Below, piece by piece: positions 15,855 through 23,768 of a stretch of 64,000 nt of DNA. The translations under genes were made by a program, and so were the position numbers. Each line of letters begins with the position of its first letter. Within the stretch, counting starts at the first letter, position 1. Origin of the DNA: Nocardioides sp. SYSU D00038 (lineage in GTDB: Bacteria > Actinomycetota > Actinomycetes > Propionibacteriales > Nocardioidaceae); the NCBI RefSeq assembly GCF_016924665.1, contig NZ_JAFFJT010000030.1, positions 35,445 to 99,444 of the forward strand, in the 5' to 3' direction. Under the pieces are notes generated by a model. The model ran no database searches. It was not told the DNA's origin and worked only from the letters and a program-made list of their open reading frames with translations.

Positions 15855-16232
15855 GTGAGCTACAACGAACCGCCCCCGCCGCCCGACTACGGCCAGCAGC
15901 CCCCGGGCTACGGCTCCGAGCCGCCGACCTACGGCTCCCAGCCCCCGGGATACGGCCAGCAGCCGCCGGCGCCGCCCGGCGGCGGCGGCAACAACCAGAA
16001 GGCGGTCATCTCGCTGGTGCTGGGCATCATCTCGGTGCTCTGCTGCGGCTTCTTCACCGGCATCCCGGCGGTGATCCTCGCCCAGATGGCGAAGACCGAG
16101 ATCGCCCAGAACCGTCAGGAGGGCAGCGGCCTGGCCACGGCCGGCTTCGTGCTCGGCATCATCGGCAGCATCCTCGGCGTGATCCAGGTGATCCTGGCCC
16201 TCAACGGCGTCACCTTCTACGGCGACATCTGA
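15855..16232 (+). CDS. DUF4190 small membrane protein with Pro/Tyr/Gly-rich head
   Basis: A 125-aa protein with two parts. Residues 1-50 are a disordered head of PPGYG(S/Q)-type repeats. Residues about 53-75 and 95-118 are two hydrophobic helices flanking a short loop with AKTEIAQNRQEGSGLA, typical of the DUF4190 family. Start GTG 15855 has a GAGAGGGA Shine-Dalgarno and a TAGGGT box about 50 nt upstream. It is transcribed away from trpC, interrupting the otherwise minus-strand block. The function is unknown; such proteins are common single-gene membrane proteins in actinobacteria. Confidence 0.8.
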   Translation: MSYNEPPPPPDYGQQPPGYGSEPPTYGSQPPGYGQQPPAPPGGGGNNQKAVISLVLGIISVLCCGFFTGIPAVILAQMAKTEIAQNRQEGSGLATAGFVLGIIGSILGVIQVILALNGVTFYGDI

Positions 16233-16254
16233 GGCCGACGAGCCCGCGGACGGC

Positions 16255-16270
16255 GACCCCCGCCGGGGTC
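16255..16270. terminator. short hairpin between convergent genes
   Basis: GACCCC-cgcc-GGGGTC forms a perfect 6-bp stem with a tetraloop. It lies in the 36-bp gap between two convergent genes and touches the stop codon of the minus-strand one. It probably acts on both strands. Confidence 0.45.
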
Positions 16271-16724
16271 AGGGCGCGAGCCAGGCCCCGGCGGCGAGGT
16301 TGCGCAGCACGGTGAAGGCCAGCACCACCGCGACCGCCCCGACCGCGAGCGGGACCCGGAGCGCGGGTGGCACCCGGCGCCGCCGTCCGTGCCAGCGGTC
16401 GAGGAACCACAGCCCCAGCCCGGCGACCGCGAACGGCAGCAGCACCACGAGCAGCAGGTTGCTCGATGCCGCGTCGAGCACCCGCCCGTGGGTCAGGTCG
16501 TTGACGGCGCGCAGGCCGCCGCAGCCCGGGCACGACAGCCCGAGCGCCGCCGAGGGGCACAGCCCCCACGAGCCCTGCTCGTGCGGGTCGCGCAGGTGGA
16601 GCGCGACCGTCGCCAGGGCCAGGCCGCCGATCGTGAGCGCCGGCCCGCGCACCCGGTCCCACCGCGCCCGCGGCCCCGGCGGGGCCGTGGCGGGGGCCGG
16701 GGCGGCGGGCGGCACGAGCGTCAC
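16269..16724 (-). CDS. DUF2752 membrane protein
   Basis: A 151-aa protein with the DUF2752 signature CPSAALGLSCPGCGGLRA (about 56-73). Conserved cysteines here sit at the membrane face and suggest metal or thiol chemistry, but no function is established for the family. Hydrophobic helices are at about 31-44, 85-107 and 122-143. The N-terminal 25 residues are Pro/Ala-rich. It follows the HGxxPAAW gene by 10 nt on the same strand and probably belongs to that transcript. Such proteins are often found next to Trp-operon membrane proteins in actinobacteria. Confidence 0.8.
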   Translation of the reverse strand: MTLVPPAAPAPATAPPGPRARWDRVRGPALTIGGLALATVALHLRDPHEQGSWGLCPSAALGLSCPGCGGLRAVNDLTHGRVLDAASSNLLLVVLLPFAVAGLGLWFLDRWHGRRRRVPPALRVPLAVGAVAVVLAFTVLRNLAAGAWLAP

Positions 16725-16733
16725 GACGGTCGG

Positions 16734-16934
16734 CTAGTGGGAGCCGTGCAGGCCCATCCTGGCCATCACGGCGAAGACCAGGGCGGCGCCCGCCGTGATG
16801 GCGGCGCCGATCGCGAAGACGACCCAGCTGACCGGCTCGAGCATGAGTCCGACGCCGGCGACCGTGAAGCCGAGGAGCGCCACCACGACGGCCGCCCAGG
16901 CAGCCGGGGTGTTGCCGTGGTTGTCGTCGGCCAT
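16734..16934 (-). CDS. HGxxPAAW-motif membrane protein
   Basis: A 66-aa protein with the defining N-terminal motif HGNTPAAWAAV (about 6-16) followed by two transmembrane helices (about 13-31 and 36-58). The ATG at 16934 is preceded by a GGAGGAGT-type Shine-Dalgarno. This family is found in actinobacterial trp loci, usually just before trpC, as here if the divergent DUF4190 gene is ignored. Its role is unknown. It is probably an integral inner-membrane protein. Confidence 0.85.
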   Translation of the reverse strand: MADDNHGNTPAAWAAVVVALLGFTVAGVGLMLEPVSWVVFAIGAAITAGAALVFAVMARMGLHGSH

Positions 16935-17022
16935 GCGGGACTCCTCCTGCGGGTGGGGCGTGCGGTCGGCCCCAGTCTAGGACCCGGACCTTGCGCCGCC
17001 GGCACCGGTCGGGACGCCGCTC

Positions 17023-17066
17023 GGCAGCCGCGGGGCAGCCGCTGGGCAGCCGCAGGGCAGCCGGTC
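17023..17066. repeat. 11-bp tandem repeat, four copies
   Basis: Four 11-bp units each begin GGCAGCCG (starts 17023, 17034, 17045, 17056). They lie in the spacer immediately before the stop codon of the Trp-associated membrane gene on the minus strand. Copy number is likely variable. Confidence 0.7.
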
Positions 17067-17718
17067 AGGCGGTGGGGTCGTGCCCCTCGTCGATGGCCTT
17101 CCACAGGTCGAGGCTGGACCGGTCACCCGCCTCGGCGGCGTCGTCCGCCACCGGGGCGCCGGTGCCAGCGGACGAGGTGCCCGCGGACGAGGTGCCCGCG
17201 GCGCCCGCGGTCGGGGCGTCGTAGCGGGTGCCCATCTCGGGCCAGCCCGGGGCGTCGCGCAGCGCCAGCGCCGCAGCCGCGGCGGACACCAGGGCCCCCA
17301 GCCCGCACAGCCACGGCCAGGCGGTGCGCGCGACCTCCGGGTCGTCGACGCCGCCGGCCGCGAGCGCGTCGCGCACGTCGTCGGGCACGCTGCCCAGGCC
17401 GGCGACCGTGACCACGACGACGCCGACGGCCGCGACCACCGCCAGCAGCGCGACCGCTCGGCGGGCCCGGGCCCGGGTCACGAGCAGCACCCCCCAGCAG
17501 GCGAGCGCCACCAGTGCCAGCGCTCCGGCCGCCGGAGCCTCGGTGACGCCCGCCGAGCCGGCCAGTGCCGCCGAGGCGACCGCGTCGGTGCGGTCGTCGC
17601 CACCGGCGGCCTCCGCCCAGGCGCGGTGCCCGGCGACGGCGGCGAGGCCGGAGCCGGCCAGGCCGGCGCCCACCGCGGGCGCGAAGGTGCGACGTCGCCG
17701 GTCGGCGGGGTCAGCCAT
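17065..17718 (-). CDS. Trp-operon-associated membrane protein (TIGR02234/Trp_oprn_chp)
   Basis: A 217-aa membrane protein with hydrophobic segments at about 15-30, 63-80, 86-108 and 133-152. It ends in an Ala/Thr/Ser-rich tail and the conserved-looking SSLDLWKAIDEGHDPTA. Membrane proteins of this type lie in actinobacterial trp loci between trpE and trpC. Here it starts at ATG 17718, overlapping the hisI stop by 8 nt (ATGGCTGA), with no trpE between. The role is unknown. The coupling to hisI is clear from the overlap. Confidence 0.75.
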   Translation of the reverse strand: MADPADRRRRTFAPAVGAGLAGSGLAAVAGHRAWAEAAGGDDRTDAVASAALAGSAGVTEAPAAGALALVALACWGVLLVTRARARRAVALLAVVAAVGVVVVTVAGLGSVPDDVRDALAAGGVDDPEVARTAWPWLCGLGALVSAAAAALALRDAPGWPEMGTRYDAPTAGAAGTSSAGTSSAGTGAPVADDAAEAGDRSSLDLWKAIDEGHDPTA

Positions 17719-18070
17719 CGGCCAGCAGCACGTCGGCGTCGAAGCAGGTGCGGTCGCCGGTGTGGCAGGCGGCCCCCTCCTGGTCGACCAGCACCAGCAG
17801 GGTGTCGCCGTCGCAGTCGAGCCGGACCCCGCGCACGTGCTGCACGTGACCCGACGTGTCGCCCTTGACCCAGTACTCCTGCCGCGAGCGGCTCCAGTAC
17901 GTCGCCCGGCCGGTCGTCAGCGTGCGGTGCAGGGCCTCGTCGTCCATCCAGCCCAGCATCAGCACCTCCCGGCTGTCGTGCTGCTGCACCACCGCGGCGA
18001 CCAGCCCGTCCGGGGTGCGCTTGAGTCGGTCGGCGATCGCGGGGTCCAGGGGGCTCACCCGGTCCATCAT
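17711..18070 (-). CDS. hisI: phosphoribosyl-AMP cyclohydrolase
   Basis: This 119-aa enzyme opens the adenine ring of phosphoribosyl-AMP in histidine synthesis. The metal-binding motif DCDGDTLLVLVDQEGAACHT carries the Asp and Cys ligands, followed by TCF; TYWSRSRQEYWVKGDTSGH is the second family block. It is the monofunctional HisI; the HisE pyrophosphohydrolase is not fused and not in view. The ATG at 18070 lies 13 nt after the downstream ABC-transporter gene, on the same strand. Overlap with the next membrane-protein gene implies a shared transcript. Confidence 0.95.
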   Translation of the reverse strand: MMDRVSPLDPAIADRLKRTPDGLVAAVVQQHDSREVLMLGWMDDEALHRTLTTGRATYWSRSRQEYWVKGDTSGHVQHVRGVRLDCDGDTLLVLVDQEGAACHTGDRTCFDADVLLADG

Positions 18071-18083
18071 CCTCCTGCCCCGA

Positions 18084-19898
18084 TCACGACGACTGCGCGA
18101 CCCACGAGGCGTGCAGGCCGGCGTAGACGCTGCCGGCCTCGCCGACCAGCACCGCGTGCGGGCCGCGCTGCACGACGCGGCCGTGGTCGACGACCACCAC
18201 CTCGTCGGCCGACTCGGCGGTGGAGAGCCGGTGGGCGATGGTCACCGAGGTGCGCCCCGACATCAGCCGCTCCAGGGCCCGGCCGATCCGCATCTCCAGC
18301 GCGGGGTCGACCGCCGAGGTCGCCTCGTCGAGCACCAGCAGGTCGGGGTCGGCGAGGTGGGCGCGCAGCAGCGCGACCAGCTGCCGCTCCCCCGCCGACA
18401 GCGACTCGCCGCGCTGCCCGACCATGGTCTCGAGCCCGGCGGGAAGACCGGCCAGCCAGTCGCCGAGCCCGAGCTCGTCGGCGCTGGCGCGGATCTGGTC
18501 GTCGGTGGCGTCGAGCAGGCCGTAGCGCACGTTGGCGGCGATGGTGTCGTCGAAGAGGAAGCCCTCCTGCGGCACCAGCACCACGCTGCGGCGCAGCGAC
18601 GCCTGCGCGATGTCGCGGACGTCGATGCCGTCGAGGAGCACCGCGCCCTCGGAGGGGTCCATCAGCCGGGTCAGCAGCTTGGCGATCGTCGACTTGCCCG
18701 AGCCGGTCTCGCCGACGACCGCCACCCGCCGGCCGGCCGCGATCTCGAGGTCGATGTCGCGCAGGACCGGCGGCCCGCCGGGGTATGCGAAGCCGACGCC
18801 GGCGAGCCGGATGTCGACCGGCCCGCGAGGCAGCACCCGGCCCTCCGGCCCGGGGTCGACCAAGTCGGCCGGGGTCTCCAGGATGCCGATCACGCGGCGC
18901 CAGCCGGCGATGGCGTTCTGGGCGTCGGTGAGGATCTGGGTGCCCATCTGCACCGGACCCACGAAGAGGGTGACGATGTAGGCGAAGGCCAGCACCGTGC
19001 CGGCGGAGATGTCGTCGCCGAAGCCGAGCCAGATGCCGACGATCAGCACGCCGGCGTTGGCCAGGCCCGCGGATACGCCGCCGAGGGAGAACGAGAACGC
19101 CGTGAAGCCCTGGGCCCGGGTGCTGGCGGACTGGTGGGCGGCGACCGCCTCGTCGATGCGGGCCTGGGTGCGCGACTCCACGGCGTACGACTTGACCACC
19201 GCGGCCCCGACGACCGGCTCGGAGACCGCCGAGAGCATCAGGCCGACCTGGCGGCGGACGGTGGCGTAGGCGGCGGAGAGCTTGCGCTGGAAGTAGCGCA
19301 GCGAGAGGAACAGCGGCGCGAAGCAGAGCCAGACCACCAGGGCCAGCTGCCAGCTGTAGACGACCATCACCACGGTCGCCACCAGCACCTGCCCGACACT
19401 GACCACGAAGAGCAGGCCGCCGAAGACGAGGAACTGGCTGACCTGGTCGACGTCGCTGGTCACCCGGGAGACCAGGGCGCCGCGGCGCTCGGTGTTCTGG
19501 GTGAGCAGCGGCAGGTCGTGGACGTGGCGGAACGCCTTGGTGCGCAACGTGGCCAAGCCGCGCTCCGACGCGGTGAAGAGCCGTGCGGTCATCAGGTAGG
19601 ACGCCACGCTGGTGAGCACGATCGCCGCGGCGGCGACCAGCGCGGCCGCGAGCGTGAACGACGTGTCGGGGCCGCCGGGCGCGTTGAGCCCGCGGTCGAG
19701 GGTCTGCTGCACCGCGATCGGCACCACGACCTGGCCCAGCGAGGCCAGCACGGCAAGCACCAGGGTGAGGCCGATGCCCTCCTTGAGCTCGGGCGAGAAC
19801 CGGACGCCGCGGCGGATCGTGTCGATCGCCTTGAAGTCCTCGCCGCTGTCGAGGACGGTCCCGGAGGTGGCGGGGGTGGCGGAGGTGGTCGTGCTCAT
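18084..19898 (-). CDS. ABC exporter half-transporter, consensus ATPase subunit
   Basis: A 604-aa fused permease-ATPase. A six-helix membrane domain (about 40-330) precedes the nucleotide-binding domain. Walker A is GETGSGKST, Walker B LLVLDEATSAVD with the catalytic Glu, and the H-loop is TIAHRLS with the His. The signature motif is LSAGERQ rather than LSGGQ. Its partner, encoded immediately upstream with a 4-nt ATGA overlap, has the complementary defects. The pair is therefore a heterodimeric exporter with one active and one degenerate ATP site. The substrate is unknown (drug, lipid or peptide). Its place between hisF and hisI looks like an insertion into the histidine gene block. Confidence 0.9.
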   Translation of the reverse strand: MSTTTSATPATSGTVLDSGEDFKAIDTIRRGVRFSPELKEGIGLTLVLAVLASLGQVVVPIAVQQTLDRGLNAPGGPDTSFTLAAALVAAAAIVLTSVASYLMTARLFTASERGLATLRTKAFRHVHDLPLLTQNTERRGALVSRVTSDVDQVSQFLVFGGLLFVVSVGQVLVATVVMVVYSWQLALVVWLCFAPLFLSLRYFQRKLSAAYATVRRQVGLMLSAVSEPVVGAAVVKSYAVESRTQARIDEAVAAHQSASTRAQGFTAFSFSLGGVSAGLANAGVLIVGIWLGFGDDISAGTVLAFAYIVTLFVGPVQMGTQILTDAQNAIAGWRRVIGILETPADLVDPGPEGRVLPRGPVDIRLAGVGFAYPGGPPVLRDIDLEIAAGRRVAVVGETGSGKSTIAKLLTRLMDPSEGAVLLDGIDVRDIAQASLRRSVVLVPQEGFLFDDTIAANVRYGLLDATDDQIRASADELGLGDWLAGLPAGLETMVGQRGESLSAGERQLVALLRAHLADPDLLVLDEATSAVDPALEMRIGRALERLMSGRTSVTIAHRLSTAESADEVVVVDHGRVVQRGPHAVLVGEAGSVYAGLHASWVAQSS

Positions 19899-21724
19899 GC
19901 CTGCACCTCCGCCGAGACCGGCGCGGTGCCGTCGTGCTGCTGCTCGTAGGCGTTGACCAGGTGGGCGTAGGCGGGATCGGTAACGAGCAGCTCGGCGTGG
20001 GTGCCGCGGCTCACGATCCGACCGCCTGAGAGGTGGAGCACCTCGTCGGCCAGCCCGATGGTGGCCTTGCGGTAGGCGACGACGACCAGCGTGGCGTCGT
20101 GGCCGCCCTCGCGCAGCCCGGCCAGGATCCGCGCCTCCACCTCGGGGTCGACCGCGGAGGTCGCGTCGTCGAGCACGAGCAGCCGGGGTCGTCGTACGAG
20201 CGCGCGGGCCAGCGAGATCCGCTGCCGCTGACCGCCGGAGAGCGACGTGCCGCGCTCGCCGAGGCGGGCGTCGAGCCCGGCCGGCAACGCGGCGACGAAC
20301 CCGTCGGCCTGCGCGGTGCGCAGCGCCGCCCAGACCTCCTCGTCGGAGACGTCGAGGCCGAGGGTGACGTTGCCGCGCACGGTGTCGTCGAAGAGGAACG
20401 CCGTCTGCGGCACCACCGCGACCGCGCGCGGGAGCTCCCCGTGGGCGAGGTCGCGCAGGTCGGTGCCGTCGAGCAGGATCCGGCCGTCGTCGGGGTCGAC
20501 GAGGCGGGTGAGCAGCGAGACCAGGGTGGTCTTGCCCGACGCGGTCGCGCCGACCAGGGCCACCGTGCGACCGGGCGGCACCTCGAAGGCGACGTCGCGC
20601 AGCAGCGGCTGGTCGGGGTCGTGGGCGTAGGCGACCCCCTCGACCCGCAGGGCGGCCCCACCGCGGCCGGAGGCGACCCGACCGGCGCCGTAGGGCATCT
20701 CGCCGCGGGCCTCGAGCACCGAGGTGACCCGGCGGAAGCCGACCACGCTGCGCGGGAGCTCGCCGAGCAGCCAGCCGATCGAGCGGATCGGGAACGACAC
20801 GACGGTCAGCAGGTAGGAGACCGTCACGACGTCGCCGGCGTCGCTGGCGCCGCCCAGCACCCGGCTCACCCCGACGGCGAGGACCACGAGCACGCCGAGG
20901 TTGGGCAGCGCGGCCAGGGTGGGGTCGAAGGCGGCGCGGATCCGGCCGGCGCGGATGTTGACGTCGCGCAGCTCCTCGGCCTTGGCGGCGAAGCGACGGG
21001 TCTCCTCGCCCTCGCGGCCCAGCGTCTTGACGACCATGGCGCCGTCGAAGGACTCGTGCGCGATCTCGCTGAGCTCGGCGCGCAGCTGCTGGGCCCGGGT
21101 CATCAGCGGCGAGGAGTAGTGCTGGTAGGCCAGGTTGGCGAGGATCACGACCGGGAAGACGAGGAGGCCCACGAGCGCGAGCACCACGTCGGCCAGGAAC
21201 ATCTGCCCGACGGCGATCGCCATCATCGCCACGGTGCCGACCGCCATCGGCAACGGCGCGATCGGCCCCCAGGCGGCCTCGACGTCGGAGTTGGCGTTGG
21301 AGAGCAGCTGCCCGGTGGGGTGGCGCTGGTGCCACTCCATCGGCAGCGCGAGGTACTGCCGGGTGACGGCCCGCCGGGTGTGCGCCTGCATGCGGTACTG
21401 CATCACCCCCGCCCCGAGCCGCCGGGCGACGATCCCCACCGCGCGCAGGATGGCCACGCCGAGGAAGAGCGCGAGCACCGCGACGAGCATCCCCGACCCG
21501 ATCTCACCGTCCTCGAACGCCGGCAGCACGACGTTGTCGGTGGACCAGCCGAGCACCCAGGCGTCGGCGACGGTGAGCGCGCCGAACAGCACGCTGCCGA
21601 GGGTGGAGAGGGTGAAGATCCACGGCTCGCGCCGGATCGACACCCCCAGGACCGCGAAGCCCTGCCGGGTCGTCGACCCGCTCAGCCCACGCTTCCGCCC
21701 CCAGGGCCCTGACCGCTGCGTCAC
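19895..21724 (-). CDS. ABC exporter half-transporter, degenerate ATPase subunit
   Basis: About 609 aa from GTG 21724. A six-helix domain (about 30-320) is followed by a nucleotide-binding domain. Walker A is GATASGKTT and the signature LSGGQRQR is canonical, but Walker B reads LLVLDDATSAVD, with Asp replacing the catalytic Glu, and the H-loop region VVVAYRKAT has Tyr in place of His. These changes mark the non-hydrolytic half of a heterodimeric exporter. The open frame extends to ATG 21877; GTG 21724 or 21736 fits better with the start of homologues beginning shortly before GFAVLGVSIRREPW. The start is uncertain. It overlaps its partner gene by 4 nt. Confidence 0.88.
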   Translation of the reverse strand: MTQRSGPWGRKRGLSGSTTRQGFAVLGVSIRREPWIFTLSTLGSVLFGALTVADAWVLGWSTDNVVLPAFEDGEIGSGMLVAVLALFLGVAILRAVGIVARRLGAGVMQYRMQAHTRRAVTRQYLALPMEWHQRHPTGQLLSNANSDVEAAWGPIAPLPMAVGTVAMMAIAVGQMFLADVVLALVGLLVFPVVILANLAYQHYSSPLMTRAQQLRAELSEIAHESFDGAMVVKTLGREGEETRRFAAKAEELRDVNIRAGRIRAAFDPTLAALPNLGVLVVLAVGVSRVLGGASDAGDVVTVSYLLTVVSFPIRSIGWLLGELPRSVVGFRRVTSVLEARGEMPYGAGRVASGRGGAALRVEGVAYAHDPDQPLLRDVAFEVPPGRTVALVGATASGKTTLVSLLTRLVDPDDGRILLDGTDLRDLAHGELPRAVAVVPQTAFLFDDTVRGNVTLGLDVSDEEVWAALRTAQADGFVAALPAGLDARLGERGTSLSGGQRQRISLARALVRRPRLLVLDDATSAVDPEVEARILAGLREGGHDATLVVVAYRKATIGLADEVLHLSGGRIVSRGTHAELLVTDPAYAHLVNAYEQQHDGTAPVSAEVQA

Positions 21725-21848
21725 CCGCTCTTGCACCTCATCCGTCGTCTCCCGCGCAACCGCGCGCGGACCCGAGGCTATTCCCGGGCGCCGACGGGCG
21801 GTGAGGCGGTGCGGGTCGGAATCCCAGGTCGACCGGCGGTTCCCGGCG

Positions 21849-21894
21849 TTGTCGGGCGTTGCAATGACCCACAACATCGAGAGCTGCCCGACAA
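21849..21894. repeat. inverted repeat between hisF and the ABC exporter
   Basis: TTGTCGGGC (21849-21857) and GCCCGACAA (21886-21894) are perfect 9-bp arms around a 28-nt loop that itself contains GTTG and CAAC. It lies 32 bp after the hisF stop and about 125 bp before the likely start of the exporter. It could terminate the his transcript or be an operator for the exporter. No U-tract is seen. Confidence 0.5.
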
Positions 21895-21925
21895 GTGCGA
21901 CCGGCCGCCTCAGCGCACCGGACCC

Positions 21926-22693
21926 TCAGCGCACCGGGTGGCCGGCGTCGACGAGCGCGTCCTTGACGTCGGCGATCCGCAGGGTGCCGAAGTGGAACAC
22001 GGTGGCCGCGAGGACGGCGTCGGCGCCGGCCGCCACGGCGGGGGCGAAGTGCTCCACCGCCCCCGCACCGCCGGAGGCGATGACCGGCACGGTCACCTCG
22101 CGGCGCACCGCCTCGATCAGCTCGAGGTCGAAACCGTCCTGGGTCCCGTCGGCGTCCATCGCGTTGAGCAGGATCTCCCCCGCCCCGAGCTCGGCGGCCC
22201 GCACCGCCCACGCGACCGCGTCCAGGCCGGCCGAGCGGCGGCCGCCGTGGGTGGTGACCTCGAAGCCGGAGTCGGTGCTGCCGTCCTGCACCCGCCGGGC
22301 GTCGACCGACAGCACCAGCACCTGGTTGCCGAACCGGCCGGCGATCTCGGCCACCAAGTCCGGGCGGCGGATCGCCGCGGTGTTGACCGCGACCTTGTCG
22401 GCCCCGGCGCGCAGCAGCCGGTCGACGTCCTCGACCGACGAGACCCCTCCCCCGACGGTGAGCGGGATGAAGACCTCCTCGGCGGTGCGCGAGACGATCT
22501 CCATCGTGGTCGCGCGGCCCTCGTGGGAGGCGGAGATGTCGAGGAACGTGAGCTCGTCCGCGCCCTCGGCGTCGTAGATCCGGGCCAGCTCGACCGGGTC
22601 GCCGGCGTCGCGCAGCTGCTGGAAGTTGATCCCCTTGACCACCCGTCCCCCGTCGACGTCGAGGCACGGGATCACCCGGACCGCGAGGCTCAC
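21926..22693 (-). CDS. hisF: imidazole glycerol phosphate synthase cyclase subunit
   Basis: This 255-aa TIM barrel makes imidazole glycerol phosphate and AICAR using ammonia from HisH. It opens with AVRVIPCLDVDGGRVVKGINF, with the catalytic Asp in CLDVDGG. The second catalytic Asp is in ILLNAMDADGTQDGFD. LTVGGGVSS, VIASGGAGAVEHF and AVLAATVFHFG form the phosphate sites. The start GTG 22693 overlaps the priA stop by 4 nt (GTGA), so the two are coupled. The length is normal. It is the last histidine gene before the exporter insertion. Confidence 0.96.
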   Translation of the reverse strand: MSLAVRVIPCLDVDGGRVVKGINFQQLRDAGDPVELARIYDAEGADELTFLDISASHEGRATTMEIVSRTAEEVFIPLTVGGGVSSVEDVDRLLRAGADKVAVNTAAIRRPDLVAEIAGRFGNQVLVLSVDARRVQDGSTDSGFEVTTHGGRRSAGLDAVAWAVRAAELGAGEILLNAMDADGTQDGFDLELIEAVRREVTVPVIASGGAGAVEHFAPAVAAGADAVLAATVFHFGTLRIADVKDALVDAGHPVR

Positions 22694-23427
22694 GAGCCGG
22701 TGCCCCGGGTGAGCGCCAGGGCGTCCTCGAGGCTGAACCGGCCCTCGTAGAGCGCGGTGCCGGCGATGGCACCCTCGACGCCGTCGGGGACGAGCCCCAT
22801 CAGCGCCCGGATGTCGTCGAGCGTGGTCACGCCACCCGACGCCACGACCGGGCGGTCGGTGGCGGCACAGACGTCGCGCAGCAGGTCGAGGTTGGGGCCC
22901 TGGAGCATGCCGTCCTTGTTGACGTCGGTGACGACGTAGCGGGCGCAGCCCTCCGAGTCGAGCCGGGCCAGCACCTCGTAGAGGTCGCCGCCCTCGCGGG
23001 TCCAACCGCGCGCGGCGAGGGTCCGGCCGCGCACATCCAAGCCGACCGCCACCCGGTCGCCGTACGTCGCGATCGCGCGGGCGCACCACTCCGGCTGCTC
23101 GAGGGCGGCGGTGCCGATGTTGACCCGGCGGCAGCCGGTGGCCATCGCGGCCTCCAACGACTCGTCGTCGCGGATGCCGCCGCTCATCTCGACCTGGATG
23201 TCGAGCGCGCCGACGATCCGGGCCTGCAGCTCGCGGTTGTGCCCGCGGCCGAAGGCGGCGTCGAGGTCGACGAGGTGGATCCACTCCGCGCCGGCCTCCT
23301 GCCAGCGCAGCGCGGCCTCGACGGGGTCGCCGAACCGCTTCTCGGAGCCGGCGACGCCCTGCACCAGCTGGACGGCCTGGCCGTCGGCGATGTCGACGGC
23401 GGGGAGGAGCTCGAGGTGGTCGCTCAT
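22690..23427 (-). CDS. priA: bifunctional HisA/TrpF isomerase PriA
   Basis: This 245-aa TIM barrel probably isomerises both ProFAR (histidine) and phosphoribosylanthranilate (tryptophan), as in Streptomyces and Mycobacterium. LLPAVDIADGQAVQL holds the first catalytic Asp (D12), and YVVTDVNKDGM holds the second. The loop LDVRGRTLAARGWTREGGDL carries the Arg and Trp residues used by PriA to bind the tryptophan precursor. No separate trpF is seen near trpCBA, which supports the dual role. It starts at ATG 23427, 11 nt after the small membrane-protein gene, and overlaps hisF by 4 nt. Confidence 0.93.
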   Translation of the reverse strand: MSDHLELLPAVDIADGQAVQLVQGVAGSEKRFGDPVEAALRWQEAGAEWIHLVDLDAAFGRGHNRELQARIVGALDIQVEMSGGIRDDESLEAAMATGCRRVNIGTAALEQPEWCARAIATYGDRVAVGLDVRGRTLAARGWTREGGDLYEVLARLDSEGCARYVVTDVNKDGMLQGPNLDLLRDVCAATDRPVVASGGVTTLDDIRALMGLVPDGVEGAIAGTALYEGRFSLEDALALTRGTGS

Positions 23428-23438
23428 GGGTTTCCTGT

Positions 23439-23768
23439 CTAGGTACGGCGGAACAGCAGGGTGTGCAGCACGGGGGCGGCCAGCGGCGTGACCGCCAGGA
23501 CGAGCAGGCGCAGGCCGAGCTCGTCGCTGGTGAACCAGACGAGCGCGTTGACCACGACCAGCACCACCAGGGTGGTGAGCAGCTGGCGGCGCCGGCGCCG
23601 AGCCAGCACGCCGGTCTGTCGCGAGTGGCGCGCGGGGAGCCAGCCGACCAGCCGCTGCTGCCAGCGCCGACGGCGGCGGCGCCGCTCCTCGCTCCGGGCG
23701 CGCGCGGCCGCGGCCTCGGCGGCGGCCCGCTCGCGCTCGGCCCGCCGCAGCGCCCGCTCCTTGCTCAC
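23439..23768 (-). CDS. small basic membrane protein inside the his operon
   Basis: A 109-aa protein with a highly basic, Ala/Arg/Glu-rich N-terminal half (residues 1-55, including a run of eight Arg) predicted as a long helix, then two hydrophobic helices at about 64-80 and 84-104, ending LLFRRT. The start GTG 23768 overlaps the hisH stop by 4 nt, so it is translationally coupled to the amidotransferase. It resembles small membrane proteins annotated as hypothetical in Nocardioides-type his operons. No enzymatic motif is visible. A membrane-anchored role near the HisH-HisF complex would be speculation. Confidence 0.7.
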   Translation of the reverse strand: MSKERALRRAERERAAAEAAAARARSEERRRRRRRWQQRLVGWLPARHSRQTGVLARRRRRQLLTTLVVLVVVNALVWFTSDELGLRLLVLAVTPLAAPVLHTLLFRRT

